From assembly GCF_965363235.1 (NCBI RefSeq), contig NC_134844.1, positions 19,016,646-19,080,645 of the forward strand: 64,000 nucleotides of DNA. The letters run 5' to 3'. The stretch comes from Mytilus galloprovincialis (Eukaryota > Mollusca > Bivalvia > Mytilida > Mytilidae). The notes under the pieces were generated by a model. That model was not told the origin of the DNA and searched no databases. It saw nothing but the letters and a program-made list of their open reading frames with translations. The translations under genes and the position numbers were made by a program. Below are positions 1-10,870 of this stretch, in pieces (the first letter of the stretch is position 1; each line of letters starts with the position of its first letter).

Positions 1-350
1 ATTGAAATTCATCTACTTTTAAACCAATTTTCTAATTGCTAATATTGGATCAGAATTATGTCAATCCAATGCAAGTATGTTTTATTCTGAACATAATACA
101 CAACTAGAGCCTTCTTAGCCGGTCTAAAGTTGTAATAATTTAAGGTTTGTTTTTCTTGAGGGCTTAGGTCTATGGGAAAAAAAACTCTCACAAGTTGAAA
201 CTTCTACTTATAGTTACAATATATTTTTTTTCAAACTTCAAATATACTGATGTGCATGAGAATAAAAATACTAAAACTGCTCCTGGCTCATAATCTTAAA
301 GTGTTTGAAAACAAAAATATTTATTGAAAACTTCTACACAACCATATACA

Positions 351-494
351 GAGGCAGATTTTAGGGGAGCCAGGCCACTCCCTCATGGAGCAACATTCAT
401 TGGTTTAAGCATAGATTTTTTACATGTCCAAAGGTTGCTTGTTTTTTAGCCTGCCCCTCTCCCTACTTTTCTTTATTCCTGAATCCACATCTGA
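351..494. repeat. Degenerate dispersed repeat with 'gaggcagatt' head
   Basis: It opens with gaggcagattttagggg and closes with gaatccacatctga. The two ends are imperfect inverted copies of each other (a cagat/atctg-type end). It resembles a decayed member of the 'ggcggatt ... ggatccgccactga' family that is better preserved at 12.02 kb. Confidence 0.4.
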
Positions 495-910
495 TATATG
501 TAGCTCTACAAGTGGGTTGGGCAGGGCCAACGGTCCCCTTAAGCTGACTGTTACTCTAACCTAAAACGTTTCTGAGACTCTTAAAAAGGTTGATAAGTAC
601 AGCATTATGATTTCCATTGAACATGTGCATTAATTAAAAACAGACTTTGCATTTGAGAGAAGCACTTTGCTAAAACTTAATAAAACTATGTTCTTCAAAA
701 GATCTATTGGACTACTTAAAATCCACTTACATGTACATGTACCATAGCCATAACCAAAGTTCAACAGATTTCTTTGCAGCCCGATAATTAAACCTCAATA
801 TTAAAAGAGGAAAAATGATGATCCTTATACATGAAAAAACAGCTTCATGTTAAACTATGGATTCATTTATTTAAGTAGGTATAAATTTTTGTTGTATATT
901 ATGAAATAGA

Positions 911-1110
911 AGGTGATGTGGTATAATTGCAATTGAGATGACAATTCAAATGACCAGGATATAAACAACTGAAGGTCACCATGAGTAAAACCCTCAAAAT
1001 TAAACAAAAAACACTTAAAAATTTGAAACCATTTCAAAGAAAAAATTGATGGCCTGATTTACACTGCCCTTTAATGTTAACATAATTAATAAACGAAAAA
1101 CAAATATTGA
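911..1110 (-). repeat. Diverged copy of the 'gatgtggta ... gacaactc' mussel repeat (family M)
   Basis: The order of blocks (gatgtggtataattgc, caaatgaccagga, tgaaggtcacc, then aaacgaaaaacaaatattga) matches the better copy at 7.03 kb, with many substitutions. Assignment rests on block order only. Confidence 0.55.
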
Positions 1111-1724
1111 AAATATTAATTCATGATTTTTGTTAATATTTTTCATTTCCAGAAAGCTTACATGTACATTTTACTTCAGAATTTAGAAAAACTACATGTA
1201 TGTTAGTATAAAATGAAACTGATAACAAAACTTTTACCTGCTTTCAGCCTAATATCTCCAACAGTGAAAATTTTCCCAGGACAATTTAAATGACACAAGG
1301 AGACCTTATGTCACCCATTATCATGTATCATTACCTGGATTCAATAAAAACTCATCATAGTAACTGTTTACCTCTGTTTGAAGTATATCATTGTTCAAAG
1401 CAGTATTACATAATATAACCTGGAATAAACTTCACCAATGATCAATAAAGATCTTAAAACCAAAAATATACTAGTGAGCAATAAAGACCTGATAAGAACA
1501 TAAGAGTAAATTGATAACAGACTATACATGTATCATTTAGAATGTCAACAAAGGAAAGCTCAACAAGAGCTCATTAAAAGCAAGTGTGGATATAGTATTA
1601 TGCTCAACACTTATTATAACAGGATTTCACTGATCAATTTTATATTAAGCACCTATTACCAGTATGTTTGATTTCAGTCCATTGATCTGAAATAACTTGC
1701 TAAAATGTTGGAAACTATCAGTGT

Positions 1725-1823
1725 TGGATCCAGGGGGTTCCGGGGTTGGGGACATGTAGTTGGACCACCCCCTTTGTCCTGGGCAAGGAACCCCCCTTTT
1801 AAAATGGCTGGATCTGCCCCTGA
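1725..1823. repeat. Short dispersed repeat with ggatcc / ggatctgcccctga ends
   Basis: It starts ggatccaggggg and ends tggctggatctgcccctga. The interior carries 'ggggacatgtagttgg' and 'ccccctttgtcctggg'. A second copy with the same interior order lies at 38.39 kb. Open frames crossing it on both strands are repeat shadows. Confidence 0.6.
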
Positions 1824-1980
1824 TTGTAATCTGTTGCCATATAGCTCTCATCAAGAGAAACACAGGGAAATATCCTTTGAAGACGGCAGTAAAACTTTAA
1901 GAATATTACATAAAACTTACAGTATGATTTTCAGTCATCTTGTGTATTATAATATTCCAGACATTAAATAAGTGCACAAA

Positions 1981-2066
1981 AACCTTTGGTGTATAAGTGC
2001 ATGCTTATGATGTTTGAAAAACTTTAGACTCAAAACCCTTTGGTGTATAAGTGCATGCTCATATTA
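1981..2066 (+). repeat. Two-copy direct repeat, ~55-bp spacing
   Basis: The block cctttggtgtataagtgcat occurs at about 1984 and again at about 2039, each followed by gct(t/c)at...atgtttgaa. This is a simple local tandem duplication with no coding content. Confidence 0.6.
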
Positions 2067-2454
2067 ATGTTTGAATTAACCTTTGACACAGAGATACATG
2101 TACATGTATGGCTCGTCTGTATAATGTAATTTTGTTACTATAGTAATATCAAATGTTGAAATTAAATGGCATTACTTGATCATGTAAACTATATATGTAA
2201 AACATTCTTTATCAATCAGCAATAATTAAAGGTCACTTAGGTGAAGAGCCAAATAACATCCACCAAGATCATAAAAGCCAAAGCTAAAGTGAATAATATA
2301 TATATAAAAAAATTCTGTCTATCAATCTGTCCATTATAATTTTAAAGGAAATTAAATCAAAGTCCTAGAGAGCACTGACGGGTAAAGTGCAGACATTTAT
2401 CAGAAGAAATTTAAAATTCAAACATTGCATTGTACAGGTTAGGCATTGGAAGGC

Positions 2455-2555
2455 AATATTTTGAATTGGAGATATCTTCCTTAGTCCATAATTGTAGTTG
2501 TTCAACTAAACTACAATTATGAACAAAGGTAAATAACTCCAATTTCAAATATTAT
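2455..2555. repeat. Fold-back element or small MITE (~100 bp hairpin)
   Basis: The two halves are inverted copies. The inner arms are cataattgtagtt and aactacaattatg around a short loop. Pairing continues outward through an imperfect stretch to 'gaattggag' on the left and 'ctccaattt' on the right. Almost the whole element could fold into one hairpin. A half-related end (caattggagttatctttcttt) is seen at 58.84 kb. Confidence 0.65.
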
Positions 2556-3080
2556 TTAAAACTTGCAGTGACATCATTGATATTTTTTTAGAACAGATAT
2601 ATTCCTTACATATGAACACATCATTTTGAATCGATTAGTAAGAGGTCTCAAATAATTACTGTAACAGTTATAAAAAATACTAGAACACACCCGCGAAATC
2701 GCAGGCATAAACAGCTTGTGAACTATTGTAGGATGATTTTTTGTAAAATATATTATGTCTATGTATTATGTCCGATAATTGTTTCCTTTCTGTTAAATTC
2801 AATTATTTTTGTGTTTCTGGCCTCGGACCACAATTATTCTTCTCCTTTGCTAAAATGCATCTTTTGGTAAAAGTCAGATTAAATTAAAAATTTGCACCGC
2901 TTCAAACATGAAATAAATGTAACTGCTTATATATAGACCATTATTAGTCTAATGAAATATTCTTCAATGACAATCCATCAGTGCTTTTTCTTTTGAGAGC
3001 CTTAACATGCCAATGGTAGGATATGAATCTTGCATAAATGACTAAGTCCGACTAAGGCTAATTTGAGGGGTGGTCGGAGG

Positions 3081-3250
3081 GGTCCTGATCCCGAAATCCC
3101 GGGCTTAAAAACATGAAATCCCGAGATGCAGAATTTAAAGAAATTCATATCCCGAAATCCCGAAATCGAAAAATCCTGTAAGGATCAATCCCCAAATCCG
3201 AGCTTAAAAACACCCGATCCTGACGTCCCGAAAAAGGTCCTGCCTCCCCC
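3081..3250. repeat. 'cccgaaatccc' dispersed repeat, copy 1
   Basis: Clustered short motifs (cccgaaatcccg, gcttaaaaacatgaaatccc, gacgtcccgaaaaaggtcc) form a recognisable unit. The same motif order is seen at 16.22-16.43 kb and, truncated, at 37.27-37.35 kb. It lies inside the hairpin-headed element. Confidence 0.6.
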
Positions 3251-3299
3251 TAATCTCTACCCTACTTTCATTTTTGCCAAATCACTACTTTCACAACAA

Positions 3300-3480
3300 T
3301 GAATCATTTATGAGCATTATGTTTTCTAGTCTGTGTATCCATGCTTTCGTTCGTTCGTTTGTCCGTCCGTACCGCTTCAGGTTAAATTTTTGGTCGAGGT
3401 ACTTTTTGATTAAGTTGAAGTCCAATCAACTCGAAACTTAGTAAATATAGTGCTGATGTACCATGAAAACATCCTTGTTT
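3300..3480 (+). repeat. Microsatellite-headed 'ggtcaaggtag ... caatcaactt' repeat fragment
   Basis: It starts with cgttcgttcgtttgtccgtccgt and continues with ttggtcgaggtac...gttgaagtccaatcaactcgaaactt. Related segments occur at 14.3, 45.6 and 49.0 kb. It is one member of the microsatellite-plus-core families discussed in the findings. Confidence 0.65.
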
Positions 3481-3993
3481 CCACATGTTTTACTTATTTT
3501 GATATATATGCAACTGGTATGACCCTTAAATAGTAAACATTTCAAAGAAAACTGTAGACAGAATACAGAGTCTCTTTATATTAAAGTAGTATAATCGTAG
3601 TTTGCATGTAAATAAACACGAAAAATAACTGTCCTCTCTAAGGAGGTATAATAGTTGTGGTACTTGCGATCTAAACACCATGATATAGAGAACGCTCTGG
3701 TTGGCTTATTTATTTTTCATTTTTGTTATCTATCATACGATTGGTTGTACTTGTGCATGTGTCAAACCGGAAGTCTTATCTATGACTAAAAGTCGGTCTG
3801 ATGACGGAATCAATATACGGACACCTTTTTTGTCGTTTTTCTCCAAAAATAACTCAATCTGAATAATCATAGAATGGATGACAAAGGCGACTATGCATGT
3901 TACCTATAGAACACAGAGGCATGATGATTAATTTATTTCGGAAGGAAGAGAAGCGACACACAAAATGAGGTCTTCTCGTTTAATAGTATAGAT

Positions 3994-6900
3994 AACATAA
4001 TTCGTCAAAATCAGCCGATATTTTTACCAGAAAGTGTACATTTTATCTCATGCACCAAAATTTACCGTTAACATCAGTCAGCAAGAATTTTTTACCATTA
4101 TTCGTCATGAAGGTACCTGCATAATGACTCTCTTCCTATAGTTTAAGAAACAATGCATGGGAAAAAATACCAACAATTAAAGATACAAATCAACATTTTT
4201 AGTGATTAAGGGTCAATAATTTCTAATTGTTCAAATTTTTTCATATTTTTTATGGTAGATAGAACTACTATGCTGACTTTTTTCAGTTTTTGTCTATATA
4301 ATTGGTGTAGTTTTAAAGATGTAAATAAATTACTATAAAGTAAATATTTAAAAACATCTGTGTCCTCGTTATCTGCTCTTTTCTGTTCACTTTGAGAAGA
4401 GAAGAGAGGGGTTTGGTTGTTGTATCTGTGTTTCTTGGTGCCTTCTCATGCAGAGGAGCGGAGAAGGGTACAGCAGATCTTGTCATTCATTTGACTTGTT
4501 CTCAGGTGTTCCACATGTCATGCACGTGGTTAAAAAGCACGTGTATTTGGTTTACGAAGCGCAAATATTCATCACTACACAAAAACGTTTATAAATATTG
4601 AACTTGCAATTTCAATCCCACTTTGGTTATGCCAGTATCTCTAATTTTTCAGTTAAAATTTCATTATTTACCTGTGTCACCAATTCACCTGACTTAACCC
4701 TTCACCTTAAGGAGATGAATAAAGGAAAGATGTTTAAACCTTGAAGAAGTGAAACAAGAAAATATGTTTCTCTGAAATTCAGAAGTTCTATAAGGATTCT
4801 GTACTTTGAGAACAACTATATATTCAGAAAAAAAAATGAATAAACAAACAAACAAAAACATGTATCATGCATTTCATGGCCGAACTTGCATGGTTTTGGG
4901 TCACTGGGTTTATTTGAGAATAAGTCAAATCGACACCTGGTCAATTCGGCACTTTTGGAAAAAAATCAAATCAATACATATTTATTATATTATTACCCTT
5001 TTCTATCCTTTTTATTTGGGGCATATGGAGAATTATGATTTTTTGTTCAAGTTTTATGTTTTTTTTAGAGGGGGTTTATTTTTTTTTACAAGACTTACAA
5101 TTTCAGAGTTTTTAAAAATAACTAATGTATTATATCGGTCTCTCTAGCTGATATCACTCACCTTTACAAAATGATTACGTCAAGCAGTAAGAATTCAAAA
5201 TGAAAAATATTCTCATTTAGCTATTAGCTGTATGGAACTTCTCTCAGTATTCTCTTAATAATGTTTTGCGGTTGGTTCTCAATTCACAAATAATGAACTT
5301 ATATATATTGAATATAAACATGACTCGATAACCTGAAAAATCGTGTAGTTTTTGCTGTTTTATAATTTTAAAAACTCAACTTAAACAAAGAAAAAGTAAA
5401 ATAACAAAACTGAATACCAAACTCTGAGGAAAATTCTAAACGAAATTTCCTAGCAAAATCAAAAACTCAAACGAAAGGATAACAAGTCAACTGTCATATT
5501 CCTGACATATATACACTCTGGTCCAGGCATTTTCTTACGTAGAAAATGGTGGATTAAACCTGGTTTTAGAAGCCATTTTTGTAAATTCACAAATGAGGAA
5601 ACAAACAAATTTAATTATGGTCATTGAAATTGTTTTTTTTTTCTGCATCATTTTCTTTTAGGTTTACTAGCAAATCGTACAGTTGTCACGAAATATAAGT
5701 TTCTGTATAGGCGGAATAGATATTATGGCATTGGCAAGATTATAACATAGATTCATTTGTTGTAAGCGTGATATTAATGTATTCATGAAAACAAACCCTT
5801 AATATTTTGGGATAGACACTACCTGACTTAATTGTGCTTGTTGCTGTTACTTCGAAACCTATAAATTTCATGTATATAGGGACTAGTGTTGTGCTACACT
5901 TTTCTATCATTATAAAAAGCAGAGGACGTTGACATGTAGCAATACCGTATGACTGCAAATTAGAAAACTACCCACAAGACACCAATGACGAGGATGTGAA
6001 ACACAAAATCAAAGAGCACTGTAGAGCTTCAACAAGAAGCAAAACCAATTGGACAGAAACGAATAGAATAGAACATTTTTATTTAACAAATTACAGGGCT
6101 CATCATCATGGAACGGTACGTAGTCAGATTATATGAAATTCTTCTTGACTTGTGATCAGTACAGGCTAAACAGAGTATCCACACTCATATTTCAGAGTTA
6201 AATTGAAATAAGTTATTGCAGATGTCATTTTCCTTAAATTCTTTGTCTCTTATATATTAATAGAATGCAAATAGTATATTGGGATCATCTTTATTCATTA
6301 TCCAAGTAATTTGTTATTGGTATGTATACTAAATGAAAGTTCTGACATGATTTAAATACACTGTGCCAGTCCGGCATGTCAAGAAATTGCCTCCGTTGAA
6401 ATTCTGCAAACACCCCATAGAGCAAATTACATGGATGATTAATATTGACCATTTGGTATATGGCCGTGTTCTAAGCGACACGTACATGAAGGTCATAAAT
6501 TAATTTCTTGAATGAAATCAAATCTTTAGCTACTACTGACTGCCGTAGGGCCGGGTCGACCGGAATTTTTAAGGATTACTTGGCATGGTCTGTAATAGTA
6601 CTGGTCAGTACTCAATGTATCATTTATGTCTTAAAAACATATATTTTTTTTAATATTTTATCGTTGCACTGACTATTTGATATAAGATTTATGCGACAGC
6701 GAACCAATCTATTTGTCAGTAGGACTAGGCAACTGCGTAAGGAGGGTAGTGTACCTTGCCTAATAATGACTTCAGGATTCAGCTAGCAAGCAAGCTAACC
6801 AAAGTTATTAAATTTGCCTATACACACTCAATACAATCGGCTGTAATAGTTTATATACTATTATACATAATAGGTTTTCTCATTGTTGAAGGCGTTACAA

Positions 6901-7030
6901 GATATCAAAGGCAAATTTCTGCCTTTATCCTTCCTCTTGATGAGCATGCCTTTTTCTAATAAAAGCTACCTAGAAAAACAGAGGAATAAATCTAAAATAA
7001 AAGATTTTAAAGCATAGATATAAAAAAAAA
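3994..7030. other. Non-coding stretch with two minor repeats
   Basis: No convincing gene. Open frames up to 113 codons (for example 4806-5147) have no recognisable domain and AT-rich, low-complexity composition. About 5.40-5.59 kb ('ctgaataccaaactctgagg ... ctgtcatattcctgaca ... tagaaaatggtgga') and 5.94-6.11 kb ('gaaaactacccacaagacac ... ttttatttaacaaattacagg') resemble mussel dispersed repeats. Confidence 0.5.
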
Positions 7031-7370
7031 GGAGATGTGGTAGGATTGCCAATGAGACAACTCTCCACAAGAGACCAAATGACACAGACATTAAAAAAAA
7101 CTGTAGGTTTTTGTACGGCCTTCAATAATGTGCAAAGCCCATATCGCATAGTCAGCTATAAAAGACCCCGAAATGACAAATGTAAAACATTTCAAACGAG
7201 AAATCTAAAGGCCTAATTTATGTACAAAAAAATGAACGAAAAAACAAATATGAAATACATTAACAAACGACAACCAATGAATTACAGGCTCATGACTTGG
7301 TTCAGGCACATACATATAGAATGTGGCGGGGATAAACATGTTAGCGGGATCCCAATCCTTCCTCTAAAGA
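7031..7370 (-). repeat. Good copy of mussel repeat family M
   Basis: It reads gagatgtggtaggattgcc, aatgagacaactctccac, gaccaaatgacacagac, ggccttcaataatg, then ctataaaagaccccgaaatg and caaacgacaaccaatgaatt. The reverse complement of this order appears at 9.01, 46.2 and 55.2 kb. Diverged copies are at 0.91, 28.7, 31.6, 34.4 and 43.1 kb. No coding capacity. Confidence 0.75.
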
Positions 7371-7671
7371 ATTGAAATAATTAGCAGTACCGTGACATGA
7401 TGAGACCATGTTTTTGATATATTTGATAAGGTCATGCTCATGCGTATGACGTTCATACCGATTTAGTATAGTCTGGGTATTGGCCTCGGTTCTATAGATA
7501 GGCTGTGAAGTAATAAACTTTTGAGGAAATGCTTTTCATGGTTTTTTTTTTTTGATTTTTTCTTACTAGCTTTGAATCAAGATTAATGGAAAGAAAACGT
7601 AACAAGAACCCTAATGGGACAATGGTGTATGGACAACAAACCGATAAGGAAACCCGGGAATTTGAATACAC

Positions 7672-7700
7672 GGGTGCATTTATTGCTAGCAAACTGGTTT
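7672..7700 (+). repeat. Left terminal inverted repeat of the Harbinger element
   Basis: gggtgcatttattgc matches the right end exactly for 15 bases. After a small mismatched gap, both ends carry aactggttt. Several more aaccagttt/aactggttt motifs follow over the next ~180 bp and may be subterminal protein-binding repeats (inference). Confidence 0.85.
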
Positions 7701-7789
7701 AAGTTTTGCAACAGTTTTCAAAACTTTTCATTTGTTTTGACAAACCAGTTTAGAACCTGGTTTAAAACTGAAACTGGTTTGATTGTTTA

Positions 7790-8422
7790 TTGAGACAAAA
7801 GGAAAACCAGTTTCGGAAACTTATCAAACCGCTCTCGGGGCGGTTTAGTAGTTTGGTTTCGAAAAAGAATATGGCTGAAGAAGTGCAGACGAACATGACG
7901 AAGCAGCTCAGTACATTTACTTTCCAGCAATGTGAACAAAAGTGGAAAAACTTAACAAAAATATTTCGTGACACTGTTGATCACAACCAAAAAAGTGGGA
8001 ATGATGTAAAATAGAGCCCCTATTTTTGTGAAATGGAGGAAGCTTATGGGTACAACATGTACAAGGCAAATGTCAAACCTATCTTCACAATGAGCTAATC
8101 AATGCCATCAGCAGAATCTGTGACATGTGAGGATAGTGATGTAGAGTCTTTAAATGAAAGTAGTTTGACAGAAGAGGGTAAAAGAAAGAAGAAGGCAAGT
8201 GATTCAGATCAAACAAATAACCAGGGAAAGAAAGTAAAAAAAAGTAATGAAGTTTTGATGTTTTTGGAAACCATGAACGAGGAGTTTAAAGAAGAACAGA
8301 GAGGGTTGCTATCTGAAATAAAGAAACAGCATAAGGCAAAAATGGACTAAGATGACCAAAAAATTCAGCTTATGTCACAGATTATTGAACATATATATGA
8401 ACAAATAGACATACTACAATAA
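7790..8422 (+). pseudogene. Myb/SANT-like DNA-binding protein of the Harbinger element, broken
   Basis: One continuous reading frame carries a Myb/SANT-like signature (FTFQQCEQKWKNLTKIFRDT, then DHNQKSGNDVK), an acidic and serine-rich linker, a lysine-rich stretch (GKRKKKASDSD, GKKVKKSNE) and a C-terminal helix rich in Gln, Glu and Ile. In-frame stops interrupt it at 8012-8014, 8096-8098 and 8348-8350, and it ends at 8420-8422. The recognisable N-terminal start of the Myb domain is missing or too diverged to see. In Harbinger elements this protein helps bring the transposase to the termini; here it cannot be made whole. It faces the transposase gene, as usual for the superfamily. Confidence 0.82.
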
Positions 8423-8754
8423 TTGGATAGATTTAAGTTTTTTTTCTTTTTAACTTTATTATGTTTTTCTGAGTTGCAGCATTGTCAGAGTGACATATTA
8501 GTATTGCATTTCACTTTATTCTATTGTTAAAAATACAAATTTCATTATATGAAACTGTTTCATTGTTGAACACATATTGAAAAAAATATCAACTTTGTAT
8601 ATAATTTTTTTATATCCAAGGAACAAAAAAAAAAAGCAGGGGCCTAGAACATGTGGAACTCCATGATCCCTAAAATTTGGCCTGAAAATAATCATCGAGT
8701 TTATATTACTGCACAGTGTATAGCTAGTCCTGCTAGTAGCACTGATATAAAATT

Positions 8755-9003
8755 GAGAATGGAAATGGGGAATGTGTCAAAGAGACAACAAACCGACCAT
8801 AGAACAGACAACAGCAGAAGGTCGCCAATAGGTCTTCAATGCAGTGAGAAACTCCCGGACCCGGAGGCGTCCTTCAGCTGGCCCCTAAACAAATATACAT
8901 ACTAGTTCAGTGGTAATGGACGTCATACTAAACTCCAAATTATATACAAGAAACTAAAATTAAAAATCATACTAGACTAACAAAGGCCAGAGGCTCCTGG
9001 TCC
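8755..9003 (-). repeat. Dispersed mussel repeat nested in the Harbinger element
   Basis: Blocks such as atggggaatgtgtcaaagag, gaccatagaacagacaacag, actcccggacccggaggcgt, ggacgtcatactaaactcc and aggccagaggctcctg are in the same order as the more diverged copy at 17.88-18.34 kb. It lies between the two transposon genes, so it inserted after the Harbinger element or was carried by it. Confidence 0.7.
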
Positions 9004-9009
9004 ATTCTT

Positions 9010-9290
9010 TATGTGCCTGTCCCAAGTCAGAAGCCTGTAGTTCAGTGGTTGTTGTTTGTTCATGTCGATCATTTCTTTTTAGTATTTTGCTTTGTTAAGC
9101 TGTTAGTTTTCTCAATTGAATTTTTTCATATTTTTCATGTCTGGGCCTTTTATAGCCCAGTAAATGGTATGTGTTTATCTCTTGTTCAAGGCCGAACGGT
9201 TGCCTTAAATTACTTACATTCACTTTATTTGAACTCGGTGGATAGTTGTTTCATTGACAATCATACCACATCTTCTTATTTTTATAAAGT
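9010..9290 (+). repeat. Family M copy nested in the Harbinger element
   Basis: Reverse orientation relative to the 7.03-kb copy: gtgcctgtcccaagtcagaa, agttcagtggttgttgtttg, gggccttttatagccc, then tcggtggatagttgtttcat and accacatcttct. It abuts the preceding nested repeat. The 96-codon frame across it is a shadow. Confidence 0.75.
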
Positions 9291-9554
9291 ATTGCCTTTC
9301 TAACTCAGCATATAAACAGGGCAACAGTCAAATAACAGTACCTATATAACATTGATAATACACAGTGACATGTTATGGACCAAAACATGAAAATGAACAC
9401 AGAGTCATTCATGTGTGAAAAGCAGGCGATACAAAATAAAACAATACACTAATTAAGAATTGGAAATCTAAATTTGGCTAAGTTTACAGTTAAAAAACAG
9501 ATTACACATTTTCTGTTAACATGGTTAATGGAGATAAATATGAGCAATATCTTT

Positions 9555-10636
9555 TTATCCCAGCATATCAACAATCGACTGACGTTTATTTTGTGCGGAA
9601 GGTCTTCTCCTTAAAAAATCTTGGAAATCATTGATCTCTTCATTGGCATTTAGTCCTTCTTCAATGTATGCATCAAAATTGGCTAAACAAACTTCATGTA
9701 ATGTGCAACAGCTGAGCACAAATTTTAACACTTAAGGCATATCTTCCATGTCAATGTATCTTAAACGCCTGAATCGACCTTTCAATGCACCAATGGCTCT
9801 TTCGATACACATATCCGACTCGAACTATGGATGTAGTTATAACGTTTTTGTTCAGCCGAAAGGATGCCAAAGTCTTTGAAAGGCGTCATTACCCACTGAC
9901 TCAAAGCATATGCAGCATCTCCAATTAGATGGGTATTACCTGGGAACATTCTCTCTTTGTTATCAGATGCACTTGTAAACAGACGCGAGTTTTTAAGAAC
10001 TCGCGTGTCATGCACAGAACCTGGCCACCCACAATATAAATCTAGAAAATGTAAGTTTTTGTCACATACTGCTTGAAGTATTATAGAAGGAAACTTTTTT
10101 CTGTTGTAATATTGTTCACCATCCACTTGAGGAGTTTTGATGGGGATATGTGATCCATCAATCGCGCCTAAAACACCATGGAAACCTTTATGTTGAAAAA
10201 ACATGTCAACTGTTTCTTGCACTTTCATTCCAGAAGGCCATTTAACTAATGCAGGAAGCAAATCTGAACAAATAATTGAAGATGTTCGATGTATAATAGT
10301 ATGAACTGTTGCTTCACATACACCAAAGCTGTCAGTTAATTCAGTCAAAATCTGTTGACATGATGCATATCTTATGAAAATCAGTAGCTGCTTTTCAATA
10401 GAAACTTTCATGATGCCACCCTTAAGACCCACCGCTAACTGAGGAGATAAGATTAGAACTAGTGCATCAAATGTTGATCTGCTCATTCTAAAACGATTCT
10501 TATAGTCATCAGGTGTGTATTGGGGGATAACATTTTCAACACAATTTTTCACCCTGGCGATGTGTCTACGTTTAGCAGCCAAGCATGATACAACTGAGAA
10601 AACTAGCTTTCTTTTTGAGAGCCTCTTGTGAATCAT
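9555..10636 (-). pseudogene. HARBI1-like (DDE_Tnp_4) transposase, broken near the C-terminus
   Basis: A 284-codon frame (10636 to 9782) starts MIHKRLSKRK and holds the first two catalytic aspartates: D160 in GAIDGSHIPIK and D210 in GWPGSVHDTRVL. A further conserved GDAAY is at about 239-243. HARBI1-like proteins run to about 350 residues. The missing end is present in the next frame after an apparent small insertion near 9.80 kb. It includes the IERAIGALKGRFRRL block with the catalytic glutamate, then one in-frame stop at 9732-9734 and a final stop at 9555-9557. The catalytic Glu is thus cut off from the main frame and the gene is almost certainly inactive. Identification of the family is firm. 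Confidence 0.92.
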
Positions 10637-10841
10637 ATAAAGCCTATCAATGCTGTTCTGTTTGTGTTATCAAGTCCTGTAGTAAAAGATATACTTCAGC
10701 CATTTTTGTTATGGTTTCAACATTGTTCAAGGAAACCACCCATTTGTTTAAATGTGCCTGAACTGGGTTTATTTTTCAAACTAGTTCGATAAAACCTAAA
10801 CTAGTTTTGGAAACCAGTTCAAAACCTTAAACTAAAACCAA

Positions 10842-10870
10842 AACCAGTTTTATTTGCAATAAATGCACCC
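10842..10870 (-). repeat. Right terminal inverted repeat of the Harbinger element
   Basis: The complement of the left end: aaccagttttatttgcaata then aatgcaccc. It is preceded by several aaccagtt/aactagtt motifs over ~100 bp, mirroring the left subterminal region. Confidence 0.85.

Larger units (their letters stand above)
1..2450. other. AT-rich non-coding stretch with scattered repeat fragments
   Basis: No open frame here looks like a gene. The DNA is intron-like or intergenic in composition. The repeats I can support inside it are listed separately; the rest holds nothing I recognise. Confidence 0.6.
2677..3993 (+). mobile_element. Interspersed element with CCCGCGA hairpin head, copy 1
   Basis: It begins atactagaacacacccgcg, followed by an imperfect hairpin, and ends cttctcgtttaatagtata-gat. 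The same head and tail bound a second copy at 54.80-55.90 kb. The outermost six bases (ATACTA) recur inverted at the far end (TATACTATTAAAC on the other strand), so a short imperfect terminal inverted repeat is possible. The interior carries nested repeats (3.08-3.25 and 3.30-3.48 kb). There is no open frame of note, so it is non-autonomous. I cannot name the superfamily. Confidence 0.6.
7672..10870. mobile_element. PIF/Harbinger DNA transposon, complete in outline but decayed
   Basis: The two ends match as inverted repeats: gggtgcatttattgc at 7672 and its complement gcaataaatgcaccc at 10856-10870. Beyond them both ends are rich in aaccagttt/aaactggttt motifs in both orientations. The interior holds the two genes expected of this superfamily, transcribed towards each other: a Myb/SANT-like DNA-binding protein (+) and a DDE_Tnp_4/HARBI1-like transposase (-). 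Both are broken. Two mussel repeats sit between the genes. I could not find a clean 3-bp target duplication next to the termini. The element is fossil but almost fully delimited. Confidence 0.88.

Noticed and set aside
4806-5147. A 113-codon plus frame with hydrophobic stretches
   Set aside because: Phe-, Tyr- and Ile-rich because of AT composition. No family, no neighbouring exons, no conserved motif.
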